Assembly: GCA_964527785.1 (NCBI GenBank) | Contig: CAZGNO010000009.1 | Span: 3,880 to 67,879, forward strand | Reading direction: 5' to 3' | Source of the DNA: JADJXV01 sp964527785 | Lineage (GTDB): Bacteria; Bacteroidota; Ignavibacteria; Kapaibacteriales; UBA961 | Length of the DNA: 64,000 nt | Shown here: positions 26,901 to 33,225 of the stretch, one piece after another | How the letters are laid out: every line of letters begins with the position of its first letter | Numbering within the stretch: the stretch's first letter is position 1 | Position numbers and translations under genes: made by a program | Notes under the pieces: generated by a model | Databases searched by the model: none | What the model saw: only the letters and a program-made list of their open reading frames with translations | Told to the model about the DNA's origin: nothing

Positions 26901-27002
26901 CTTTTCGGCAGACTGTGGGTTGATGCCAAAATGCGACCAACCAATAGCTCCAATAGCAACTATGGCTGCAGTCACGGGCAATAAATACCATTTACTCTTC
27001 AT
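20976..27002 (-). CDS. Giant secreted FG-GAP repeat protein, three predicted seven-bladed propellers, T9SS sorted
   Basis: The 2008-residue secreted protein has a signal-anchor-like N-terminus (residues 5-22) and an N-terminal beta domain ending in AVYPVTVDPL (about 245). It then has 21 consecutive FG-GAP/VCBS repeats of about 64 residues (roughly 260-1620), each with a calcium loop of the DVNGDGYxD form and a GAPxxDNGxxDEGRVFVYxG strand pair. FG-GAP repeats fold as seven-bladed integrin-type propellers, so 21 units fit three propellers. After these come a fibronectin-like segment, two PKD/SprB-like repeats with conserved CVSRDTI (about 1770-1930), and a C-terminal T9SS sorting domain (VTIFPNPVHNQLTLQ ... 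SGMYLLHIY). The ATG at 27002 has a GGAGG site 7-8 bases upstream; the frame's upstream TTG is rejected. A role in surface adhesion is inferred. Confidence 0.9.
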   Translation of the reverse strand: MKSKWYLLPVTAAIVAIGAIGWSHFGINPQSAEKQKTSSPIATQSGIDQNWYSAVTQDIAKSEYFIRYQEKAKSYQSPNRSQNLRITYFNDGFSLAPRTGSNDSWNVDMRLTSVSKGQKGLSLAGTDIQVKDNRMTAENNDIQIEYLNNAEGMRQNFLVKNKPAGHQPLTLTLKSSTNLQPHQASNDAILFAEKNHQNKGKVWYKDLNVWDATHSKLAAKMELHGSMINLVVDDRNAVYPVTVDPLSTTANWMVESNQADAGLGWSIKSAGDVNGDSYPDVLVGSPRYDNGETDEGAVFVYHGSATGLGALPSKSLEINVASANFGWSVSTAGDVNRDGYQDIIVGAPTFQNGQASEGAVFVFLGGATGVATTAAATRESDQAGAQFGYSVGVAGRINNDDSSDVIVGAPFFDNVEIDEGRVFVYYGGNTGLRTDAPWTAENNQDGSRMGWSVAGNADFNRDTKSDIAVGTPLWDNGQTNEGIVNVFYGLVAGGLPAAPSWSRESNQNDAQFGYSIANAGDVNGDASADLIAGAPFFSNGESNEGRVTAYYGSNTGLSTTDSWVAESNQLNARFGQSVASAGDINNDGNSDIIIGAPLFDAGENDEGRVFIYEGSTIGISSVIGWITEGNQINAQYGTSVAGIGDVNGDGYGDVAVGAPYYDNGELDEGRAFGYYGSANGIGNAVAVFESNKVGGFMGFSVAGAGDVNGDGYSDMIVGVYGGDYGQVGEGKAYVYPGGATGLSAVPLWSYESNQVGAALGASVSTAGDLNADGYADIIVGAPLFDSGQTDEGRVFVFFGSGGGPSVAPSWTSEFNQAGAQYGMTVACVGDLNKDTYSEIAVGAPLADSGQTDEGMVFVYRGSLLGVNSTAAWIGEGNQSTAHYGSSIAGTNDINGDGYSDIVIGAPDANADVDAELEGKVYAYFGSTTFPQASPSWTGETQQDNAQFGSSLASAGDVNGDGYGDLIVGIPNYQNGQVGEGRAVVYYGGASGPGTVPNWTMEINQVNATFGDAVAGGGDVNGDGYADVIVGAPNYTNGQQNEGGMFVYFGSSTGLSLVANMTAESDQSNAQFGVSVANAGDFNGDGYSDIYVGSPSYDNGHNDEGRVYVYVGKYNGVSATPNWSTEGVQAFSEHGLSTTAAGDVNGDGYADVLVSAPYFDAAFTDEGRVYLYLGSATGLSATAINLLSPIGREGALFGWKVAGAGDINADGFADIIIGAPYYDGNGGADVDAGRVYVYYGSQSGLNTAAPTIIENRQIGSLFGFSVSGLGDVNNDGYSDIAIGAPRFDNNLTDEGRVTVYYGSSSGVNTTISWTQDGEQTGAYFGNSVSNAGDVNRDGISDMIVGAYLYDNGQGDEGRAYIYYGTINGLSSVAAWTAESNQEGANYGYSVAGGGDVNGDGYSDVLVGAIWYNGIYSNEGRVYLYTGAAAGVSATPAWTAVGGQEAAEFGKSVSAAGDINGDGYGDILIGAPLFDNGGQLDAGRAYLYNGSSTGLTATPSWMGDPNQENSEFGSSIAGLGDVNGDGYADFAVGARRFDNTLKDRGRASVFYGNGISGIRVTPRQFRADFSSVIVPPLRSQAPTSVGLQVFGRTPQGRAEVKAQFEVKPIGTAFNGTGLVVTPSWTSVGTAGIALDQVINGLTNATPYKWRVRFQYRPSGGALQPYSRWYSNGFDSPTEGDFRTGAICNLLADAGSDAIICMGNGKVIGKAATGGVNPVTYVWEPSEGLSSAVIPAPLANPQISTKYIVTVNDANGCVSRDTIMIVVKPNLSISTGADVSVCSGESVQLSSQLTGGTAPFNYSWLPSFSLNSGSIKDPIASPSSNTQYILTVTDSNNCVSRDTINVLVNPLAARPDITQSVDTLTSSPATKYQWAKDGKDIPGATSQKYVFSTTGRGNYTVTITNDKGCRATSNPRFVNPVGVYEELTTIGVTIFPNPVHNQLTLQADIENSSSIRVMIDNMLGNRMLSITEMVQTGMYRKNIELDNLPSGMYLLHIYIDGKHGVQKIVKE

Positions 27003-27287
27003 CTGGAAATCCTCCAAATATTTATGAAAATTTGACTTGTAATTATTACTTGATTAAGGATGGAAAGTTCCATCGGTTTCGAAATTCTTCAGCTTGATCT
27101 TGCAAAAGATGTAATCCTGAAAGCAAGAATTATACCTAAAACGCTGTTATTCATGCAAAAATACGAAGTTGGATGATAATTAAATGCCTGCTGGCGACTT
27201 AATCCACAATATATTTCAGTATTTCTAGTTAATTCATAAAAATTATAATTCTATTATAGGCGGTTAAACTCACAATATATTTCATAA

Positions 27288-27917
27288 TCATTTCAAAATC
27301 TCACCGGTTTCCATACTCCAAAACAGCAAATCCATTTCATCCATCGGAATTCCTACCCACTCGCAAAACTGCTTCCATTTTGTTTCAATATCAATGTATA
27401 ATGTTGGTGTGAGGGAGTCAGGCACGTCAATTACACCGCAAGCAGCCAAATGTTTGAGGATATGTCTGTCTAGTATTGCAGTACCGAATATCCCAATATT
27501 TCGCAAGAAATGCGCCGCCTCTTTCATTCCTATCCCGCGAACGTTCTGCACAAGCCATTCACGTTTTTGATTCACCGACGATGCGGACAATATCTCTGCT
27601 TCAATGGTAATGTATTTTTGTTGCGCCTGCATGAGCGACAAACCCTTTTGATTGTGAAATCTGATGTAATGCTCGGGCATCCGCAGAATATCGGCAGGGT
27701 TAAACAATTCATTCTTAAAGTTTCGCTGTTTGAGAATTTCTACAACCCGAACTGCATTCTTTGCCTTCGATTGAGGAGTACATAGTGTGAAGCATAATTC
27801 GTAAAAATAATCATCCTGATTTACCTTGGTAAAATCATCAAGCCGCTGCCTGATCGCTTCATACTGTTTGAGATAACAAGTGCGAAGTTCGTCCGAAAAT
27901 GAATAAACTGCGCTCAT
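27288..27917 (-). CDS. Ogg2-type 8-oxoguanine DNA glycosylase/AP lyase
   Basis: Base-excision repair enzyme expected to remove 8-oxoguanine and nick the abasic site. The 209-residue protein has the helix-hairpin-helix GPD core: VQNVRGIGMKEAAHFLRN with catalytic lysine about 132, and AILDRHIL with catalytic aspartate about 150. The C-terminus ends WSMETGEILK. A C-terminal lysine of this form is a hallmark of the Ogg2 branch, best known from archaea and some thermophilic bacteria, where it helps recognise 8-oxoguanine. Length fits Ogg2 and is shorter than bacterial MutY or eukaryotic OGG1, and the iron-sulfur cysteines of endonuclease III are absent. It stands alone between the FG-GAP gene and the flagellin promoter region. 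Confidence 0.88.
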   Translation of the reverse strand: MSAVYSFSDELRTCYLKQYEAIRQRLDDFTKVNQDDYFYELCFTLCTPQSKAKNAVRVVEILKQRNFKNELFNPADILRMPEHYIRFHNQKGLSLMQAQQKYITIEAEILSASSVNQKREWLVQNVRGIGMKEAAHFLRNIGIFGTAILDRHILKHLAACGVIDVPDSLTPTLYIDIETKWKQFCEWVGIPMDEMDLLFWSMETGEILK

Positions 27918-28306
27918 ACCTTTCCTTTCAATATTCCGTCAAACATAGTATAATTCTTCATTATCATTCTTCATTATTAATTACAAGAAAGAATAGGGTT
28001 AAAGATAGGGCTGCGTAAAATTATTTCAGTAAGGTATTTAAATTCAACCGTTAGGGAAAGCAATGTAATCATTTATACTCATTTTGCAAAATATTGGCAT
28101 ATATAAAAACATTCGGAAAAACTGAGGTATCTATTGTAGTAAGGTGAGCCGGGGTATCCAATTATTTAGTGTCGCCGATATTCAGTCTCAATTTTATTGA
28201 AAATTTTTTCTAAAGTTTTTTATAGTTTATGCCGAGAATTACTTTCGGAACTTAAAAACTACGGCAGGATGCCCAAACTTTAGGTCTTATTACATGGAGG
28301 TTTATT
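27918..28306. other. Intergenic region upstream of flagellin
   Basis: A 389-base AT-rich region between the divergent glycosylase gene and flagellin. Its right half carries the sigma-28-like promoter and the GGAGG ribosome binding site (28296-28300) annotated separately. I see no gene or repeat in the left half. Confidence 0.6.
28212..28239 (+). promoter_or_regulatory. Sigma-28 (FliA-type) promoter of flagellin
   Basis: TAAAGTTT at 28212-28219, a 12-base spacer, and GCCGAGAA at 28232-28239. The enterobacterial FliA consensus is TAAAGTTT-N11-GCCGATAA, so this matches 15 of 16 positions with a spacer one base longer. It lies 68 bases upstream of the flagellin start codon. It implies that this organism has a FliA-type sigma factor, encoded elsewhere. 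Confidence 0.85.
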
Positions 28307-29242
28307 ATGCCCTCAGCAGTCTCAGGTGCCGGTCGTATCCGCACCAACACTCCCGCCGAAAATGCGTACAACGCTCTTCAGGCATCCAGCAGTAATGTTG
28401 CTTTACGTCAATTACGTCTTTCTACTGGAAAGCGCATCAATTCAGCATCAGATGATGTTGCAGGTTATATTACGTCACGGTCTCTTCAAGCTCGGAATGG
28501 TGCACTCAAAGCAGCACTCGGTGCTGTAGGTGACGCAGAAAGTGTAGCAAATATAGCTCAAGATGCATTTGATAACATTAACAATCTGCTGACAAGCATT
28601 AAAGATGCGGCTTCGACAGCTTCATCAGGTGCGCTTGGCACAAACGAAAAAGTGGCTCTTGCACAATCGGCATATCGTTTTGCTCAGCAAATCCAAACAA
28701 TCGTTGATTCGACCGTATTCGGTGGCAGTCAATTATTGGACGGTACATTCTCAGGTGACTTCGTTATTGGTTTTAATGCAAGCAATTCGTTGCTTACACT
28801 CGCAGTTGATTTGACAACTCAAGCAAGCTCTACGAACTTTAACATCACCGGAAATTTCTTAACTACCGTAACAGGTAACAGTAATTTCGCAGGTGTGTCC
28901 GGCTTGGATTTGAACTCGCTCAGCTCAATCAGCAGCAGTGACTTGGGTGTATTCTCTACTGCAAATATTTCAACAACTCTCACAAGTTTGGCATCGGCTC
29001 TTGACAACGTCAATAAAGTTGCTTCGTATCTTGGAGGTGTTTCTAATCGTTTGGCTTCACAAACTGATTCGCTCAAATCACAAATTACGAATTACAATGC
29101 AGCTATCTCCCGTATTCAAGATACAGATGTTGCAACTGAGCAGTTAGAACTTGTTAAAGCACAGTTTTTGCAACAAACTTCTATTATTACATTGTCGCAA
29201 GCAAATCAAAATCCGCAGCAATTCTTGCAATTATTCAGATAA
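28307..29242 (+). CDS. Flagellin
   Basis: Structural protein of the flagellar filament, exported through the flagellar type III apparatus. The 311-residue protein has the conserved D0/D1 N-terminus (NVALRQLRLSTGKRINSASDDVAGY, residues 29-53) and the C-terminal helix (DTDVATEQLELVKAQFLQQTSIITLSQANQNPQQFLQL). The variable middle domain is small. The first 25 residues (AVSGAGRIRTNTPAENAYNAL) are longer than in enteric flagellins and replace the usual start. A GGAGG ribosome binding site lies 6 bases upstream and a strong sigma-28 promoter precedes it. It heads the cluster with fliS, fliD and flaG. A hairpin after the stop probably ends a monocistronic, highly expressed transcript. Confidence 0.95.
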   Translation: MPSAVSGAGRIRTNTPAENAYNALQASSSNVALRQLRLSTGKRINSASDDVAGYITSRSLQARNGALKAALGAVGDAESVANIAQDAFDNINNLLTSIKDAASTASSGALGTNEKVALAQSAYRFAQQIQTIVDSTVFGGSQLLDGTFSGDFVIGFNASNSLLTLAVDLTTQASSTNFNITGNFLTTVTGNSNFAGVSGLDLNSLSSISSSDLGVFSTANISTTLTSLASALDNVNKVASYLGGVSNRLASQTDSLKSQITNYNAAISRIQDTDVATEQLELVKAQFLQQTSIITLSQANQNPQQFLQLFR

Positions 29243-29316
29243 AATTTCCTAAGTAAAAGATATAAGATGTGGTTGCCATAGATTATATCGGCAAAGGAAT
29301 CGGCGAAAATATAATG

Positions 29317-29349
29317 CAGAAAGGCGGAGGTTTTGAACCCGCCTTTCTG
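29317..29349 (+). terminator. Hairpin after flagellin, probable terminator
   Basis: An 11-bp stem, 29317-29327 (CAGAAAGGCGG) with 29339-29349, follows the flagellin stop codon by 75 bases. It is GC-rich in the centre but has only a weak T-rich tail (TATTATACG), so termination may be partial, giving more flagellin than downstream chaperone and cap transcripts. Confidence 0.55.
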
Positions 29350-29455
29350 TATTATACGTAAAAGTTTTGATGGCAAAACGGAGTGGCACGTAATTTGAGT
29401 TCTGCGCAATGATTGTAATCATCGTGTTTTTCTTCTCATTTTAACAGTATTAACT

Positions 29456-29803
29456 ATGCCTACACCGGCGCAGCAACTAGCCGCAAGAAAATTATATGGT
29501 GGCGATGGAAATGTTCCTTCGTACCTTGATCAGGAAGTACTGACATGGAGCCCCGAAAAAATCACACTTAAAACGTATGATTTATTTATTGTCAGTTGCA
29601 AACGAAACGATATTTCCCGGATGAACAGGGTGCTTATAGAACTGATGGGTGCTTTGAATTTTGAGTATGAAGAGTCCTCAACCCGCTTATATCGGCTCTA
29701 TGAATATTGTCAGCGGTGTATTACTCAGAAGAAACCGGACGAAGCCCTGAAAATAATTCAAGAACTTCGTAATACGTGGGCGGTTGCTTTCAACTTGGAA
29801 TAG
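29456..29803 (+). CDS. fliS: Flagellar export chaperone FliS
   Basis: A 115-residue all-helical protein that fits FliS, the cytoplasmic chaperone binding the C-terminus of flagellin before export. The YLDQEVLTWSPEKITLKTYDLFI segment (residues 22-44) corresponds to the conserved start of FliS (family form Y....v.tasp..Li..LYdg.i), and the rest forms the expected four-helix pattern, with RLYEYCQRCITQKKPDEALKIIQELRNTW at the end. It lies between flagellin and the cap gene fliD, the usual place. Sequence identity to well-studied FliS proteins looks low, but position and length support the call. Confidence 0.8.
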   Translation: MPTPAQQLAARKLYGGDGNVPSYLDQEVLTWSPEKITLKTYDLFIVSCKRNDISRMNRVLIELMGALNFEYEESSTRLYRLYEYCQRCITQKKPDEALKIIQELRNTWAVAFNLE

Positions 29804-29873
29804 GCAAAGTTTACAAGTAGGCAGCTCAAAAACTTTATTGAATTTTAATATCTCCCAACGGGAGGGTACAACC

Positions 29874-31307
29874 ATGTCAGACCTTTTAGGAACAGCATTA
29901 TCAGTAGGCAACGGACTTTCGCAGGGAAGCCAGTCTTCCAGCGATTTGCTTATTGAAGCTTTTCGTAAAACAAAGCAAGCGGGAATTGATGCTCTAAAAA
30001 CAAAACAATCCACGCTTGAGTTTAGAAAAGTTTACCTCAGTAAGTTCCGTACACGCATCGAAACGCTTACGGCAAAAGCAGATAATCTGCTTGCCGAAGG
30101 CAGTGCTGCCACGTTCAATACAAAAAAAATTACAGCAAGTGATACTTCTGTAGTAACCGCTACCGCCACATCGGATGCAACTATAGGTATCAGTACTCTG
30201 AAAGTAGACAGACTGGCTTCGAATGATGTTCTCGTTTCCGGAAAGAAAAATTTAACCGATGCGTATGCGTTTGCCGACTTAACAAAGTCAATTACTATCA
30301 ATGGAACATCAACTGATGTTGTGTTCGGTACAGGAGAAACCAATGAAACGGCTCTGGCAAAAATTGCTGCAGCTATCAATGGTAATTCTGCATTTAATGT
30401 ATCGGCGGCTGTCGTGAAAGATACGTCCTCAACTGCCCGACTTACATTTACGGCTAAAACGACCGGTGCATCCAATCAAGTCAATTTTACAGATGGCGAT
30501 ATACTTGGTGATATAGGTATTACGGTAGCGGCACTAAATCCAAACAGTGCAACACGCACTACATCAACATCTACATCAGCCGGTTATAAACTGGCAAATT
30601 TTGCGGATTTGGATTCGCAAATTCAAGTAAACGGGGTTCAGGTCACTAGAGAGACGAATTCTTTCAGCGATGTATTCTCAGGAGTTACATTTACACTCAA
30701 TAAAGCTCAGGGTGTATCCGATGCTCCTGTAACGCTTACTACTGCCGTTGATACAGATAAACTTGCAAATACGATTATTCAGCCGTTTTTAGACAGTTTT
30801 AATGACACTGTGCGCTATCTCAAGCAAGACCCGACAGCTCTTCGAGCTGACCCAAGTCTTCGTTCGATTTACTCCAAACTGCGGAATTTAATAAACGAAC
30901 CGGTTTCAACTGTCGGTTCTGGGAATCCAAAGTATCTGACTGAAATTGGAATTAAAATTGCAGAGGATGGAACGTTAAGTGTAGGAAATAAAGATACATT
31001 GCAAAGTTTTCTGGAGTCAAACCCTCAGAAAATATCGGATCTTTTTATATCAGGCGACGGGTTTGCGGTGAAAGCAAAGAATGCAATCGCTAACTTGTTA
31101 GGTTCAGATGGATTTATTTCTACAAAAAGTGAATCGTTACAAGGGCAGATTACACTGGTTACGAAGCAAAAGACAAGTCTCCAGAAACGAATAGACACGC
31201 AAGCAGAGAGTCTTAAAAAAGAGTATGAAAAGCTCCAAAAAGTATATCTGCAGGCACAAAATCAGTTTAATTTATTAAGTGGATTCTCTTCAAGTACTTC
31301 TACATAA
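29874..31307 (+). CDS. fliD: Flagellar filament cap protein FliD (HAP2)
   Basis: The cap protein sits at the filament tip and guides flagellin assembly. The 477-residue protein has the FliD N-terminal coiled region (LLIEAFRKTKQAGIDALKTKQSTLEFRKVYLSKFRTRIETL), threonine/serine/alanine-rich middle domains, and the C-terminal coiled coil (LQGQITLVTKQKTSLQKRIDTQAESLKKEYEKLQKVY), matching the FliD_N and FliD_C layout. I chose the ATG at 29874 because it follows a perfect GGGAGGG site at 29860-29866. The longer frame starting at 29784 overlaps fliS and is not supported. It is followed by flaG 74 bases downstream. Confidence 0.88.
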   Translation: MSDLLGTALSVGNGLSQGSQSSSDLLIEAFRKTKQAGIDALKTKQSTLEFRKVYLSKFRTRIETLTAKADNLLAEGSAATFNTKKITASDTSVVTATATSDATIGISTLKVDRLASNDVLVSGKKNLTDAYAFADLTKSITINGTSTDVVFGTGETNETALAKIAAAINGNSAFNVSAAVVKDTSSTARLTFTAKTTGASNQVNFTDGDILGDIGITVAALNPNSATRTTSTSTSAGYKLANFADLDSQIQVNGVQVTRETNSFSDVFSGVTFTLNKAQGVSDAPVTLTTAVDTDKLANTIIQPFLDSFNDTVRYLKQDPTALRADPSLRSIYSKLRNLINEPVSTVGSGNPKYLTEIGIKIAEDGTLSVGNKDTLQSFLESNPQKISDLFISGDGFAVKAKNAIANLLGSDGFISTKSESLQGQITLVTKQKTSLQKRIDTQAESLKKEYEKLQKVYLQAQNQFNLLSGFSSSTST

Positions 31308-31381
31308 TATAAAAGTATGTATGTCGAAGCATATCTTAAACACAGAATATTAGAAGTCAGCGTATTATCAGGGAGAAAGTT

Positions 31382-31768
31382 ATGAATATAACTCCAATTC
31401 AAAGTTCCTCATCTATTTCGGTAGTCCAAACAGCGGACATTAAGCCGGAATTGAGTGGACAAAAAGAAAAAAACAGCGAAGAGCTTTCTACAAAGTCTTC
31501 TGTCGCTGTAGCAGAAACTTCACGTAAAAATACTCAGAAAACTGACTTTACGAAGTTGTCGGATAATCTCCAACAGATTTTCAATACACCGGATACTGCA
31601 CTTCGGTTTTCGATTGATAAAGATACAAAAAAAATTATTCTTAAAATTATCAATTCCAAAACCAATGAAGTCGTACAGCAGATACCTACCGAAGTTGCTC
31701 TGAAACTATCACAGTTTATTGCCAGTACGCTTGAGCAACAAGGGAAAGTTACTGACTCACTTATCTGA
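31382..31768 (+). CDS. flaG: FlaG family flagellar protein
   Basis: A 128-residue protein with the FlaG pattern: a disordered, charged N-terminal half followed by the conserved C-terminal block (LRFSIDKDTKKIILKIINSKTNEVVQQIPTEVALKLSQFI, residues 79-118). FlaG proteins lie next to fliD in many flagellated bacteria and affect filament length, though the mechanism is poorly known. A GGGAGAAAG ribosome binding site precedes the start. The next gene begins 6 bases after its stop, so the two are translationally close. Confidence 0.85.
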   Translation: MNITPIQSSSSISVVQTADIKPELSGQKEKNSEELSTKSSVAVAETSRKNTQKTDFTKLSDNLQQIFNTPDTALRFSIDKDTKKIILKIINSKTNEVVQQIPTEVALKLSQFIASTLEQQGKVTDSLI

Positions 31769-31774
31769 TTTTCT

Positions 31775-32152
31775 ATGGAAAACAACACAACCATAGGGTG
31801 GAATACAGTTGAAGAGATTGAAACGGTTACCATTGAGATTGCTGAAATTATAAAACAGGCGGATTCTCCGAATGATGATGATGTTCAGCAAACAAACACA
31901 ATGCCTGATATGCTCACGTATCTTTACGAACGCCGCCAGGAATTACTCGACCAACTTAGAAAATGGTATAACAGCCCGAACGGTCAGCGTGAATTACGCG
32001 GGAATCCCGTCGAATGGAGTTCACGAATTGATAATCTTATTCAAGCAGACACAATCTTACTCGAAAATATTAAGCGCAAAATGGATGATGCGCAGTATCG
32101 TTTACGGAATATTCAACAAACTAAATCTTTAATGATTTACTCACGGGGGTAA
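31775..32152 (+). CDS. Small helical flagellar-cluster protein, possibly FliT-like chaperone
   Basis: A 125-residue, mostly helical, charged protein. The C-terminal half (YLYERRQELLDQLRKWY ... RIDNLIQADTILLENIKRKMDDAQYRLRNIQQTKSLMIYSRG) has the length, heptad-like spacing and tail of FliT-type chaperones, which bind the FliD cap protein, and it lies three genes after fliD. Similarity is weak, so FliT is an inference from context. It starts 6 bases after flaG and ends 2 bases before the next gene, so it is firmly inside the operon. No catalytic motif or membrane segment is visible. Confidence 0.6.
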   Translation: MENNTTIGWNTVEEIETVTIEIAEIIKQADSPNDDDVQQTNTMPDMLTYLYERRQELLDQLRKWYNSPNGQRELRGNPVEWSSRIDNLIQADTILLENIKRKMDDAQYRLRNIQQTKSLMIYSRG

Positions 32153-32154
32153 CA

Positions 32155-32466
32155 ATGCCAATCAACTCTTTGGATTCGGTGCGCACACCGCTTAATGTAA
32201 AGTACGAACAAGCACAGCGCACTACTAACGACCAAAAACAAACAGACGTAGAACAAATTCGCCGCCGCGATGATACACTTGAAATATCTGTCGAAGCTCG
32301 TCAGATTTCAGGCAATCAACTCTCCGAACGTTTGCAACAAATTCAGCAGCAAGTAAACTCAGGGTTTTACAACAATCCTGATGTTATTCGCCAAGCTGCT
32401 TCACGAATTGCTGAGTCTTTCAGAACACAAGATAACGAATCTGTAGAATCCGCAGCGAGCGTGTAA
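32155..32466 (+). CDS. FlgM-like anti-sigma-28 factor
   Basis: A 103-residue polar protein. The middle motif DTLEISVEARQIS (about residues 39-51) matches the short DxxxIS-A motif of FlgM. The C-terminal part (RLQQIQQQVNSGFYNNPDVIRQAASRIAESF, about 60-90) matches the helix-turn FlgM segment that binds sigma-28 (family form iR..I..G.Y.vd...iA..l). FlgM is an intrinsically disordered anti-sigma factor secreted once the hook is complete, which ties late gene expression to assembly. Its position after the filament genes, with a sigma-28 promoter in front of flagellin, is consistent. Similarity is limited, so this is a likely but not certain call. Confidence 0.65.
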   Translation: MPINSLDSVRTPLNVKYEQAQRTTNDQKQTDVEQIRRRDDTLEISVEARQISGNQLSERLQQIQQQVNSGFYNNPDVIRQAASRIAESFRTQDNESVESAASV

Positions 32467-32541
32467 TTTCAAGATGAGATTTGTACCTTATGCTTAAAAA
32501 AGAAAACAAAACGAGTTTTTTTTCTTTGGGTGTTTTTTTTT

Positions 32542-32584
32542 AGTAGCTTTTTGCAAAATATTTTCTATTTTGCGAAAAGCTACT
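32542..32584. promoter_or_regulatory. 19-bp AT-rich hairpin upstream of ssb
   Basis: Arms 32542-32560 and 32566-32584 pair over 19 bp with one G-T wobble and a 5-base loop (left arm AGTAGCTTTTTGCAAAATA). A run of nine or more T residues lies immediately before the hairpin on the plus strand, not after it, so it is not a normal forward terminator. It ends about 79 bases before the ssb start and may lie in the ssb leader or act as an operator. Confidence 0.5.
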
Positions 32585-32662
32585 TTGCTTTACACATAAA
32601 ACATCTATTTTTTTTGAATACAGTACATTTCATTGTAAGGATTAATCAAACGAGGTGCAATA

Positions 32663-33094
32663 ATGTCGAGAAGTTTGAATAAAGTAATGCTGATTGGTAA
32701 CATTGGAAAAGCTCCCGAAGTTAATTTTACTCCCAGTGGTATTCCCGTGGCAACGTTCAGCTTGGCAACTACCGAGGCATGGAAAGATAAAGACGGGCAT
32801 TTCCAAGAAAAAACAGAATGGCATACGATCATAGCATGGCGCGGACTTGCTGAGATAGCGCAAAAACATATCCACAAAGGAGCAAAGCTCTATGTAGAAG
32901 GTCGTATACAATCCCGGACATTTGATGATAAAGACGGGCATCGCCGTTATTTTACTGAAATTCTGGCTGATAATATCATTATGCTCGAGTCAAGGCAACG
33001 TCCTGACGGTACTCCAAACGAAGGGCATACACAACATCATTCTCAGGATAATGCAAATACTCCCGTACATCCTAATGATGATATTCCGTTCTGA
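32663..33094 (+). CDS. ssb: Single-stranded DNA-binding protein
   Basis: Binds single-stranded DNA in replication, recombination and repair, and recruits partners by its tail. The 143-residue protein has an OB fold starting SRSLNKVMLIGNIGKAPEVNFTPSG, with EKTEWHTIIAWRGLAEIAQKHIHKGAKLYVEGRIQSRTF. A short glutamine/histidine/asparagine-rich linker leads to the acidic partner-binding tip DDIPF. It follows the flagellar operon but is separated by a hairpin region and has a good intrinsic terminator after it, so it is probably transcribed alone. Confidence 0.95.
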   Translation: MSRSLNKVMLIGNIGKAPEVNFTPSGIPVATFSLATTEAWKDKDGHFQEKTEWHTIIAWRGLAEIAQKHIHKGAKLYVEGRIQSRTFDDKDGHRRYFTEILADNIIMLESRQRPDGTPNEGHTQHHSQDNANTPVHPNDDIPF

Positions 33095-33122
33095 AAAAAA
33101 ATAATGTGGTAATACAAACCGG

Positions 33123-33149
33123 AAGCCCTTTGTGCAAAGGGCTTTTTTT
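33123..33149 (+). terminator. Intrinsic terminator after ssb
   Basis: A 10-bp stem (AAGCCCTTTG at 33123-33132 with 33135-33144) is followed by a run of T residues to 33149. It lies 28 bases past the ssb stop codon. Confidence 0.85.
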
Positions 33150-33225
33150 ATAAAATAACAATTCTCTTCCTTCAAAATCGTACTCACTTCCAGAAAACGT
33201 ACAATTTAGAATTAGCAACAATACT

